Shown here: piece after piece, positions 23,585 to 30,460 of the stretch
How the letters are laid out: each line of letters opens with the position of its first letter
Position numbering within the stretch: position 1 is the first letter of the stretch
Assembly: GCA_026707745.1 (NCBI GenBank)
Contig: JAPOWG010000102.1
Coordinates: 1 to 41,552, forward strand
Origin: Chloroflexota bacterium
GTDB lineage: Bacteria > Chloroflexota > Anaerolineae > Aggregatilineales > Phototrophicaceae
DNA length: 41,552 bases
Reading direction: 5' to 3'
Program-made: the position numbers and the translations under genes
Notes under the pieces: model-generated
Database searches by the model: none
Told to the model about the DNA's origin: nothing
Seen by the model: the letters and a program-made list of their open reading frames with translations, nothing else

Positions 23585-23639
23585 GATTTGTTTCTCCTTT
23601 TTGTGTTTTGATTTTCTGTTCAATCTTACTGACTAGATG

Positions 23640-25172
23640 CTAACTCTGTGGCTGGCCGGTAGCATATTCCGACCATTCTCCCCTGCCGCCACGATTGATA
23701 GCCGCTACCGAGAACTCGTAGCCCATCTGATTTGACAGACCTGCCACGATGTAGGGCTCTCCGCTAAGGTTCGCGATGTGCGTTGGGTTGCCAGCTGTTC
23801 CCGCCTCGCGATAGCGCAGTTCATAAGTTGTGATCGGCAATCCTCTCGGCTCAGGCTGGGCGATCGAAACGGTTACTTGCTGATTGCCAGCCACCAAGCT
23901 CGGCGGCTCCAGCTTGGCGGGCGGCGCGAAGTCCTGTGCCTGGTTGCCGAGAGCAATCCAACTCTTGATTCGCTCTGCCTGTCCGCTATTCGCCACCAAA
24001 ACGCGGATCAACGAATTGGTCACAACACTCGTCGGACGGGCCGTTGAGGCAAAAGCCATACGGTAAGCATCCGATAGCGTGTTGCTGGAAACGGGAAGTT
24101 CAAAGATTTGATCACCTCCGGGCAGATAGATATAGAACGAAGCCTTAGACAAGAGTGTAGGCAACAGCTCCCACTCATGCTTCTGCGATCCGATAAACCG
24201 CGGGAGGTTGTTGCTATAAGGCGCCGAATCGGTATCCCAAGCCATCGACTGCAATTCGATATCCGTCTTGGTGTTGTCCGCTTTCGTCAGGTTCAACCAG
24301 CGAGAGCCAGTCACCTCTCCGGCGCCTCGCAATAGGAAGGGCGGGTCTGCGCCGATTGGATCCGCCGATTGAAATTGGAAATCCGTCAGCAAGCCCTGTG
24401 GGGACAGATCAGGCAATACCGTCCCGACGAGACTTCCCGTCATCAGTCGGGTCAGCGAAATCGCGATCTTGATACGATCCCGCGCCGCGTCATCAATTAT
24501 CGCTTTCCAGCGCACATAGCGGGGGATCACCCCCTTTATCTCGATCTGCTCCGAGCCGAGCGTCTGGCTATTCGATGTGAAGGTCGCCAAAGTGCTCTCT
24601 TCACCGGTGAATCCGCCGGTGCTGGAACCCTCAATGCTGATAGTGTAAGCATCGCTAATCGCGGCGCTAAGCACATGCAGACAGGCCAAGGCGCCCGTAT
24701 CCGTAGATACGCCGTTGTCCACGGCATTCCCCCGGAACGAGCCGATGAGTTCAGTCGGGCTTGCCAAAGCCACCCCCCAGCCGCCGTTGTCGCCCCGATT
24801 GGCGAAGACCGCCTGGAAGGGAATCATCCGGTTGACCTGGGGCAGGGTGCCGTAACGTCCTTGTTGCGGCAGAAAGCTGAAGACTGGGGCGCCTGTTGTC
24901 GGCTCGGCGTTATCTCCCACATACACCGAGACCAGCCCATCGACATCCACTCCCCTCAGCGCGGGATGCGATCCCGCCTCGCCGCTGTTCATGAAGCCGG
25001 CGTGCTGCACCGCTACCATGCGCTGCCCGGCGACAAACTTGTGAACCTCGTCGCCAAAGGCAGTGGCGTCAAGGAAATTACGGTTGTCATTGATGCTGAT
25101 GTGGTTGCTGTCGCCGGTAATTTCATAGCTGTCAACCAGGACTTGTACATGATCGCCTGAAAGTTTCGACAT
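23640..25172 (-). CDS. Tube-like protein with one FN3-containing module
   Basis: About 510 aa, paralogue of the 759-aa protein. Residues 1-110 have the tube-like pattern (DHVQVLVDSYEITGDS, ATAFGDEVHKFVAGQRM), followed by the same beta-rich second domain and a single PQGLLTDFQF module ending in an FN3 domain (ELRYREAGTAGNP.. GYEFSVAAINRGGRGEW). Relative to the other copy one module is missing. Start at the second of two ATGs, spaced 5 nt from AGGAGG. Confidence 0.68.
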   Translation of the reverse strand: MSKLSGDHVQVLVDSYEITGDSNHISINDNRNFLDATAFGDEVHKFVAGQRMVAVQHAGFMNSGEAGSHPALRGVDVDGLVSVYVGDNAEPTTGAPVFSFLPQQGRYGTLPQVNRMIPFQAVFANRGDNGGWGVALASPTELIGSFRGNAVDNGVSTDTGALACLHVLSAAISDAYTISIEGSSTGGFTGEESTLATFTSNSQTLGSEQIEIKGVIPRYVRWKAIIDDAARDRIKIAISLTRLMTGSLVGTVLPDLSPQGLLTDFQFQSADPIGADPPFLLRGAGEVTGSRWLNLTKADNTKTDIELQSMAWDTDSAPYSNNLPRFIGSQKHEWELLPTLLSKASFYIYLPGGDQIFELPVSSNTLSDAYRMAFASTARPTSVVTNSLIRVLVANSGQAERIKSWIALGNQAQDFAPPAKLEPPSLVAGNQQVTVSIAQPEPRGLPITTYELRYREAGTAGNPTHIANLSGEPYIVAGLSNQMGYEFSVAAINRGGRGEWSEYATGQPQS

Positions 25173-25181
25173 CATCTCCTC

Positions 25182-25565
25182 CTAGATATGTTGATAACGA
25201 TTGACATAACCGTGCAGGACGATGGCGTTGGCCCGGGCGGCGAAGGCGCGGACAAGCGCGTCATTCTGCAGGACATGACCCGGGATGACTTCCGTGAAGC
25301 CGCTCTCCGCCGGAATCGTGACTTCGATGAGATCATCCGGGCTGTCCGACCCGCCCCATTCGACTGTCAATTTGACATCCGAAGTGTGAGTGTTTACCGC
25401 CTTGATGAAGATCTCATCCCATTCATTGGCCGCAATACTGCTCAGCGCCGTGTGGACCAGGGTGCCGGGGCTACTGCCCGCCGCTACTTTGATGCCGCGC
25501 CCGTCAGTGCTGCCGCTCAGCTTGCGCTTCTGGTAGTCGCGGTAATCGCGCGTTTCATTACGCAT
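25182..25565 (-). CDS. 127-aa phage-structural-like protein, copy II
   Basis: MRNETRDYRDYQKRKLSGST..; about 90 percent identical to the 18204-18587 product, differing mainly near residues 55-65 (AVNTHTSDVKL versus AVNTSATPVKL). Same gene order: fibre-like gene upstream, FN3 tube-like gene 7-10 nt downstream. Preceded by AAAGGAGAAATGAT. Confidence 0.6.
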   Translation of the reverse strand: MRNETRDYRDYQKRKLSGSTDGRGIKVAAGSSPGTLVHTALSSIAANEWDEIFIKAVNTHTSDVKLTVEWGGSDSPDDLIEVTIPAESGFTEVIPGHVLQNDALVRAFAARANAIVLHGYVNRYQHI

Positions 25566-25612
25566 ATCATTTCTCCTTTCTTGATATTTCTGATAGTGGA
25601 TGGCGGGATCGC

Positions 25613-26101
25613 CTAAATCTCCCGGACCGAGAATTGGGCGCCCTTATGCAGCATAAGTCCCATTCCTGACCTATAGGACTTCCACTGCAATTTGAAGGTG
25701 TGAGATCCTGCGCTTAATCCCTGGATTAGACGAGTAAAACTCACACACGGGTACACGTCGTGGTAAAAATAGACTTTCACCACGCCGTCGTCACTTCCTT
25801 GTCGCACTCCGTCGACATCAATGTCAAAAGAGCCGTAGAAATTTGGACTAGCACTTCCGTGTCCAATCGTGCCATAAAAGTGAACCAGCACATCCCTACC
25901 CGCCGTCGCTATCGTTAGGCTCAGGTTATCGCTGTCTACATCAGTAAATTCAGAAGCCTTCGCTCTGATATGCTCCGTCGTTGTGTAGACTGCCGTCGCC
26001 AGATCGTTCAACGCCGCCAGATTCTCGCCGACCGCGTTCATATCGCTGGCGGTAATCAACTCTCCTGTCGCCCAATCGGTCTTGGGCGTCGTCCATGCCA
26101 T
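25613..26101 (-). CDS. Fibre-like protein with variable centre, paralogue 3
   Basis: 162 aa: MAWTTPKTDWATGELITASD, conserved beta block FTDVDSDNLSLTIATAGRDV, variable centre around FYGSFDIDVDGVRQGSDDG, end LIQGLSAGSHTFKLQWKSY and AQFSVREI. It opens cassette II (fibre, 127-aa, FN3-tube, tube, element). It is preceded not by a pseudoknot element but by a broken 57-aa ORF with its own hairpins. Confidence 0.65.
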   Translation of the reverse strand: MAWTTPKTDWATGELITASDMNAVGENLAALNDLATAVYTTTEHIRAKASEFTDVDSDNLSLTIATAGRDVLVHFYGTIGHGSASPNFYGSFDIDVDGVRQGSDDGVVKVYFYHDVYPCVSFTRLIQGLSAGSHTFKLQWKSYRSGMGLMLHKGAQFSVREI

Positions 26102-26112
26102 ATGTTTTCTCC

Positions 26113-26286
26113 TTATGATTTGACTTGTAAACACTGCCTGAGATTTAACGACTTGATCGACCTTACTGAATCTCGATCAAGTCCCGGTATGATCGGCAGT
26201 GAGCGCCCATGCTCACCCACCGTCCAAACTGCATTTTCGCATCGCGCCAGCCGCGCCTGTCCTTCTACATATATCACCTCCTTCTC
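26113..26286 (-). pseudogene. Broken 57-codon gene, copy A, with conserved hairpins
   Basis: The frame reads KEVIYVEGQARLARCE, NAVWTVGEHGRSLPIIPG and ends QCLQVKS. It is homologous over its whole length to 26800-26973; most differences are synonymous or conservative, so it was coding. Here the expected ATG is GAG, so no good start remains. Two hairpins lie within it in both copies: GTGAGC/GCTCAC (26199-26216) and ACTTGATCG/CGATCAAGT (26151-26182). The protein family is not recognised. A start-stop (ATG TAG) follows an ideal AAGGAGGTG site inside the 5' end. Confidence 0.5.
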
Positions 26287-26314
26287 ACTCGCTTGTCTTT
26301 GCCGACGGAAGCGT

Positions 26315-26788
26315 CTAAATCTCCCGTACCCAGAACTGAGCTCCGGCGTACAAAAGTACATTGTTTGGATTCTTCCACTGGAGCTTAAAGGTATGGGTTC
26401 CGGCACTCAGGTTTTGGATCACACGGGTGAAACTTTGACTGATGTATTCGTCTTCAACCTTGACTCTCATCAAACCCTGATCGCCGCCTATTCGAACACC
26501 ATCGACAGCAATATCGAGACAGCTTTCCGTGTCCCTTGATCCGCGCACCATCACACCATCAAAATGCGCAAGTACGTTCCCACCCGCAGTTGTAATCGCC
26601 AGGTTCAAGTTTGTGCTGTCCATATCGGCGAATTCGCTATTCGTGTGCGCATTGATATCCGCTGTCGTTGTATAAACCGCCATCGCCGGATTCTTCAACA
26701 CTGCCAGATTCTCTCCAACGGCGTTCATATCACTTGGGGCGACCAGTTCGCCGACAGTCCAATCCGTCTTGGGGGTCGTCCATGACAT
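26315..26788 (-). CDS. Fibre-like protein with variable centre, paralogue 4
   Basis: 157 aa: MSWTTPKTDWTVGELVAPSD, FADMDSTNLNLAITTAGGNV, centre RGSRDTESCLDIAVDGVRIG, end VIQNLSAGTHTFKLQWKN and AQFWVREI. Preceded by the second broken 57-codon gene. Not followed by a 127-aa gene but by the copy A remnant and paralogue 3. Confidence 0.65.
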   Translation of the reverse strand: MSWTTPKTDWTVGELVAPSDMNAVGENLAVLKNPAMAVYTTTADINAHTNSEFADMDSTNLNLAITTAGGNVLAHFDGVMVRGSRDTESCLDIAVDGVRIGGDQGLMRVKVEDEYISQSFTRVIQNLSAGTHTFKLQWKNPNNVLLYAGAQFWVREI

Positions 26789-26799
26789 ATGTTTTCTCC

Positions 26800-26973
26800 C
26801 TATGATTTGACTTGTAAACACTGCTTGAGATTCAACAACTTGATCGGCATTACCGAATCGCGATCAAGTCCCGGTATGATCGGCAGTGAGCGCCCATGCT
26901 CACCTACCGTCCAAACTGCATTTTAGCGTTGCGCTAGCCGCGCCATTCCATTTACATATTTCGCCTCCTTCAT
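26800..26973 (-). pseudogene. Broken 57-codon gene, copy B, with conserved hairpins
   Basis: MKEAKYVNGMARLAQR then TAA (where copy A has GAA) then NAVWTVGEHGRSLPIIPG and QCLQVKS in the same frame. GGGGGAG lies 7 nt before the ATG, so the start is good but a nonsense codon interrupts at codon 17. Hairpins GTGAGC/GCTCAC (26886-26903) and ACTTGATCG/CGATCAAGT (26838-26869) are conserved exactly even though their loops differ. Confidence 0.5.
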
Positions 26974-26998
26974 TTAGGGTCTCCCCCGGCAGTATCAT

Positions 26999-27483
26999 CT
27001 AAATCTCGCGCGCCCAGAATTGGGCGTCAGACTTAAGTCTCATTCCCCTGCCGCTTACGTTCGACTTCCATTGAAGTTTGAATGTATGAGCTCCGGCGCC
27101 CAGGTTCCTGATAGGTAAGAAAAACCTATTGGACTACGGGCCGAATCAATGCCGGCGGACACAATGCCGGAGTAGCTGCCGCCTTGCCGGTCCCCATCGG
27201 CTTCAATGTCGATGAGAACGGTGGTACTGTCCCCAAGGCAATGAACCGCGCCTTGGAAAGCTGCCAGCACATCCCCGCCAGTGGTGGTGATCGTGAGATT
27301 CAGATTGTCACTATCAATATCGACAAAGTCATCGGCGTATGAATCAATGTCAGATGTCGTTTGATAGCTCGCAGTCGGCGACGGAGCGACTAAGGGCGCA
27401 TGTTTCTCGTCGACCGCGCGCTTTTCGTCAGCCGTAACCGGCTCGTCGCTGGTACCGTCCGATCCGGGTGTTAAACCAACCAT
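26999..27483 (-). pseudogene. Fibre-like gene with a frameshift, paralogue 5
   Basis: It starts MVGLTPGSDGTSDEPVTADE, a diverged N terminus without the WTTPKTDW motif, and has the usual block FVDIDSDNLNLTITTTGGDV. At a run of five A (27119-27123, plus strand) the frame shifts: the expected end (NLGAGAHTFKLQWKS, AQFWAREI, stop at 26999) is intact in the other frame, while the open frame stops at 27055. One missing T in the mRNA-sense run restores it. A sequencing error in a homopolymer, a real mutation, or programmed slippage are all possible. Confidence 0.7.
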
Positions 27484-27545
27484 TGCATGTTCTCCTTCCT
27501 TTGACTTCTGTCACTTTCTCGCGTATACGTGTATTGGAATCGTAC

Positions 27546-27622
27546 TGCTAAACATCAAGCGGGTTTGTGAATGCGTCGTGTGGATTTGCCCTGTCACAAG
27601 TTTGCTCACACGAAGCAACCGT
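27546..27622 (-). promoter_or_regulatory. Structured leader element 7 of 8 (H-type pseudoknot)
   Basis: Arms 27607-27617 (TGCTTCGTGTG) and 27572-27582 pair at 10 of 11 positions. Position 3 of the stem is C-G here but T-A in element 4, a compensatory double change. The loop has AACTTGTGACAGGGCAA, the only variant of the GGC start; TTGTGA pairs with TCACAA. Confidence 0.8.
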
Positions 27623-27704
27623 TGTACTGCGTACTTTGAAAATCGGCCCTCAGCGATCTCTCCTCGTTCATGTCCTTTCGCTCTTAGTTTGATGATATGC
27701 AGCA

Positions 27705-27750
27705 ATTATAGAACCTTTGTGCTGATCAATTGCGACTAAATGGTCGCAAT
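27705..27750 (-). promoter_or_regulatory. Repeated promoter/operator module, copy 7
   Basis: Minus strand: consensus -10 TATAAT at 27710-27705 with no matching -35. Palindrome 1 is at its best here (ATTGCGAC-N6-GTCGCAAT, 27729-27750) and overlaps where -35 should be; palindrome 2 is degenerate (AGCACAAAGGTTCT). Downstream of the -10 a leader of about 90 nt reaches element 7; it includes a frame resembling a decayed helix-turn-helix (AKGHERGEIAEGRFSKYAVQ). Confidence 0.65.
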
Positions 27751-27778
27751 TTTCCAAAATGAATGGAATTCGTATGTT

Positions 27779-27871
27779 TCACACCGTTTCCGAACGATTC
27801 AGCTCGACTATCTCTGCGATTCTCCACGCAAGACGTCTTACTTTGCCGACAACATGCATTTTATTGCGCAT
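27779..27871 (-). CDS. 30-aa basic small ORF with strong ribosome site
   Basis: MRNKMHVVGKVRRLAWRIAE... RSETV, preceded by GAAAGGAGAGGTGAT. Its C-terminal 24 residues match those of the 60-aa ORF at 19379-19561, and both sit just upstream of a copy of the palindrome promoter. A third, clearly disrupted DNA copy is at about 28675-28755. Confidence 0.4.
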   Translation of the reverse strand: MRNKMHVVGKVRRLAWRIAEIVELNRSETV

Positions 27872-27914
27872 ATCACCTCTCCTTTCTCGCTTGATATTCG
27901 AGCATGCGAGGGAT

Positions 27915-28391
27915 TTATGAAACCTCCCGCACCCAGTATTGGGCATGAGACAACATTCGCACTGATCCATTCTGCTTCCACTGGAGTTTAAAAGTATGTG
28001 ATCCAGCACTCAAATCCTGAATCAGACGGCTAAAAGTCACAATATCACGCCCTTGAGCATGTACAAAGTGACGTCGCAGAATGCCATCGACGCCACCTAG
28101 GCGGTTACCGTCAACTTCGATATCAAAATCGATCCATCGATGATTAGCAAACTCTACCGATCCGCTAAAATGAACCAACACATCCCCACCTGCTGTTGTA
28201 ATCGTCAGGTTCAGATTGTCGCTGTCAACATCGGCAAATTCGCGAATATCCGCATCAATATCCGCTGTCGTTGTGTATGCGGCGGTAGCCGGATTCTTCA
28301 ACGTCACCAGACTCTCACCGACCGCATTCATATCGTCTGCGGTCATCAGTTCCCCGGTCGTCCAATCGGTCTTTGGGCTTGTCCAAGCCAT
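27915..28391 (-). CDS. Fibre-like protein with variable centre, paralogue 6
   Basis: 158 aa: MAWTSPKTDWTTGELMTADDMN, FADVDSDNLNLTITTAGGDV, centre EFANHRWIDFDIEVDGNRLGG, end LIQDLSAGSHTFKLQWKQN and AQYWVREVS. It is the promoter-proximal (first) gene of the island, following promoter copy 8 and element 8. Confidence 0.65.
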   Translation of the reverse strand: MAWTSPKTDWTTGELMTADDMNAVGESLVTLKNPATAAYTTTADIDADIREFADVDSDNLNLTITTAGGDVLVHFSGSVEFANHRWIDFDIEVDGNRLGGVDGILRRHFVHAQGRDIVTFSRLIQDLSAGSHTFKLQWKQNGSVRMLSHAQYWVREVS

Positions 28392-28445
28392 TGCATGTTC
28401 TCCTTTATTCGAATTCTGTTGCTTTCTCATGTATGCTGGGATTGT

Positions 28446-28524
28446 CCTGCTAAACATCAAGCAGGTTTGTGAAACTGCCGTGTGGATTTGCCCTGTCACA
28501 AGCCAGTTCACACGACACAACCGC
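28446..28524 (-). promoter_or_regulatory. Structured leader element 8 of 8 (H-type pseudoknot)
   Basis: Arms 28509-28519 (TGTGTCGTGTG) and 28474-28484 pair over the inner 9 positions with one T-G wobble. The loop holds GGCTTGTGACAGGGCAA; TTGTGA pairs with TCACAA. The small CCTGCT/AGCAGG hairpin follows, as in element 4. Confidence 0.8.
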
Positions 28525-28605
28525 TCCAACGCGTACTTTGAATTTACCCGTCAGCAGTCTTTCGTTAATCCACTCCTTTCGCTTTCAATTTGATGATATG
28601 CGAAG

Positions 28606-28648
28606 ATAATAGCACATTTGTGCTAATTTATAGCGACTATTTGATCGC
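28606..28648 (-). promoter_or_regulatory. Repeated promoter/operator module, copy 8 (first promoter of the island)
   Basis: Minus strand: -10 TATTAT at 28611-28606. Palindrome 2 is perfect here (TAGCACA-AA-TGTGCTA, 28610-28625) and fills the spacer up to the -10; palindrome 1 (GCGAT-N6-GTCGC, 28633-28648) has one mismatch. A protein bound at either site would block or recruit polymerase. Confidence 0.65.
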
Positions 28649-28669
28649 GTTTTGCCAAATCGAATGGAA

Positions 28670-29111
28670 TTCGTATTTTCCATACCTTTTCCAAACGATT
28701 AGTCCGTGCATCCCTGAAATTCTCTATTCAGGACCCCTTACCCCGCCGACAGAGCATAACCTGGGTCGTCTACCCTCGAGTAGCATCAGCGCCGCTTGCA
28801 TTGCGCGCCCGCAGTGATTACCCTTCGCAAGCCATTCCAGGGCGTCGGAGCGACTCGCCCGGGTCAGATTAAAGCCGCGATTTGGGGTAATTGCAGTTGC
28901 GTTGATCTGTTGTCAATTTGGAGAACTACGATGGCTGCTTACTCTCGCGGAATCGGCAGAAGTCCTTACACTCGCCGCTTTTTTCAACAGTGTCGACCAA
29001 CTCCCTCTTTTCAGTTTCGAAGGTAAGGGATTTGGACGTATATTGGGAATTGAACGCTTACAGTCTAAAATAGACGTTAATCAATCCACGATCATCTCGG
29101 AGAACCAAACC
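28670..29111. other. Right border of the island; no certain gene
   Basis: 28675-28755 holds a third, disrupted DNA copy of the block encoding the small basic ORF. From about 28760 to 29111 I see no gene I trust: a 31-codon frame at 28931 (MAAYSRGIGRSPYTRR) has GGAG upstream but no support. This stretch must contain the promoter of the glycosidase gene. No attachment-site repeat matching the left border is apparent. Confidence 0.5.
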
Positions 29112-30428
29112 ATGCCAAAGATCACCTTTATCGGCGCCGGAAGCTTCGGCTTCACACGCAAGCTCGTCAAAGACATCTTGACCTTCCCGTCCCTCGCAGG
29201 CGCGGAAATCGCCTTAATGGATATCGACGCCGAGCGCCTCGATTTCGCCAAGCGCGCCGTCCAGCGCATCGTCACCGCCGGCGAATACCCCGCCAAAGTC
29301 AGCGCAACCATGGACCGCGTCGAGGCCTTGCGCGGCGCCGACTATGTGGTCGTCACTATCCTGGTTGGCTCAACCGATGTCTGGCGGCACGATATCGAGA
29401 TCCCCATGAAGTACGGCGTCGATATGAATGTCGGCGATACGCGCGGCGTTTCCGGCATTTTCCGCTCGCTACGCACGATTCCCGTGTTGGTCGATATCGC
29501 CCGTGATATGGAGCGCTACTGCCCAAACGCGCTGATGTTGAATTACACCAATCCAATGGCGATGCTCTGCCGCGCCATGGATATTGAAACGGACATCATG
29601 GTGACGGGCCTCTGTCACAGTGTGCAAGGCACTTCGAAGATGCTGGCAAACTGGATCGGCGCGCCGTATGACGAGATCCACTACACTTGCGCCGGCATCA
29701 ACCACACTGCCTGGTTCGTGGAATATACTTGGAATGGAGAAGACGCCTATCCTTTGATTCATCGCGCGATCTCCGAAAACGATGATATCTATAACAAGGA
29801 ACAGGTGCGCAACGAAATGTACCTGGCGCTTGACTATTACGTGACTGAATCCAGCGGGCACAATTCCGAGTACAACTGGTGGTTCCGTAAACGCCCCGAC
29901 CTGATCGAGAAATACACCACGCACGGTACCAACTGGAATCCCGGACATCACGCCTATATCCTGAAAGAATATCGCCGCCGCGAACACGACTGGCGAGATG
30001 ACATCCACGCCTGGTTCGAGGCAGAGGAGATCGACCTGGAACGCGGCCACGAATACGCTGCCTATATCATCAACGCCATGGAAGGCGGCGCGCCCTTCAA
30101 ATTCAATGGAAATGTGCCCAACAAGGGCCTGGTCGACAACCTCCCGAGCAATGCCTGCGTCGAGGTGCCGGTCTGGGCGTCGCGCGATGGACTGGAAGCG
30201 GTAGCGGTCGGCCCCCTGCCGGGTTCCGTGGCGCCGCTGACCAACCTCTATTCGCAGATCGAAGAGATGGCGGTCGAAGGCATCCTCAAGGGCGACAAGC
30301 GTTTGATCTACCAGGCTGTGGCGTATTCGCCGCTAACGGCGGCGGTCTGTTCGCTGCGGGAGATCCAGTCTATGGTGGATGAACTCTTCGCTATCAACGA
30401 GACCTTCTTAAAGCCGGCTATGGCCTAG
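29112..30428 (+). CDS. melA: GH4 alpha-galactosidase (NAD- and Mn-dependent)
   Basis: A 438-aa glycoside hydrolase family 4 enzyme. It has the N-terminal Rossmann motif GAGS (8-11), DID at 37-39 for NAD binding, NYTNPM (144-149), the metal ligands C168 in GLCHS and H198 in GINHTAW, and LPSNACVEVP near the C terminus. GH4 enzymes split alpha-galactosides (or alpha-glucosides/glucuronides) by a redox-assisted elimination; the CHSVQG motif is that of the alpha-galactosidase (MelA/AglA) subgroup rather than phospho-glucosidases. It is cytoplasmic. Start at the ATG with CGGAGAACCAAACC upstream; in-frame starts further left fall in low-quality sequence. A small membrane-protein operon follows. Confidence 0.88.
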   Translation: MPKITFIGAGSFGFTRKLVKDILTFPSLAGAEIALMDIDAERLDFAKRAVQRIVTAGEYPAKVSATMDRVEALRGADYVVVTILVGSTDVWRHDIEIPMKYGVDMNVGDTRGVSGIFRSLRTIPVLVDIARDMERYCPNALMLNYTNPMAMLCRAMDIETDIMVTGLCHSVQGTSKMLANWIGAPYDEIHYTCAGINHTAWFVEYTWNGEDAYPLIHRAISENDDIYNKEQVRNEMYLALDYYVTESSGHNSEYNWWFRKRPDLIEKYTTHGTNWNPGHHAYILKEYRRREHDWRDDIHAWFEAEEIDLERGHEYAAYIINAMEGGAPFKFNGNVPNKGLVDNLPSNACVEVPVWASRDGLEAVAVGPLPGSVAPLTNLYSQIEEMAVEGILKGDKRLIYQAVAYSPLTAAVCSLREIQSMVDELFAINETFLKPAMA

Positions 30429-30460
30429 CATTTCGGTTTTAGGTTGCGGGAGCGAAGCGC

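Noticed and set aside
27511..27705. Small helix-turn-helix-like ORF in the promoter leaders (AKGHERGEIAEG)
   Set aside because: Only one of the three leader copies keeps the frame; the others have stops or shifts, and it runs into the pseudoknot element. Treated as leader sequence.
18634..28391. Diversity-generating retroelement acting on the fibre genes
   Set aside because: No reverse transcriptase, accessory gene or template repeat in the window, and differences are not A-specific.
7454..28524. Element copies as integron attC sites
   Set aside because: They are palindromic and lie between genes, but lack the paired RYYYAAC/GTTRRRY boxes with extrahelical bases, and no integron integrase is present.
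7454..28524. Element copies as part of a coding repeat (a frame reads LVTG in the loop)
   Set aside because: The frame is interrupted by stops in several copies and arm lengths are not multiples of three; the nucleotide pairing, not the protein, is conserved.
7454..28524. Element copies as a CRISPR array
   Set aside because: Copies are kilobases apart with genes between them and no cas genes.
5119..28650. Contractile injection system or type VI secretion
   Set aside because: No sheath, ClpV/AAA, baseplate wedge or spike gene; the tube and hub patterns are those of non-contractile tails.
28796..29026. Short ORFs between the island and melA
   Set aside because: No family features, no conservation visible, and overlap with the probable promoter region.
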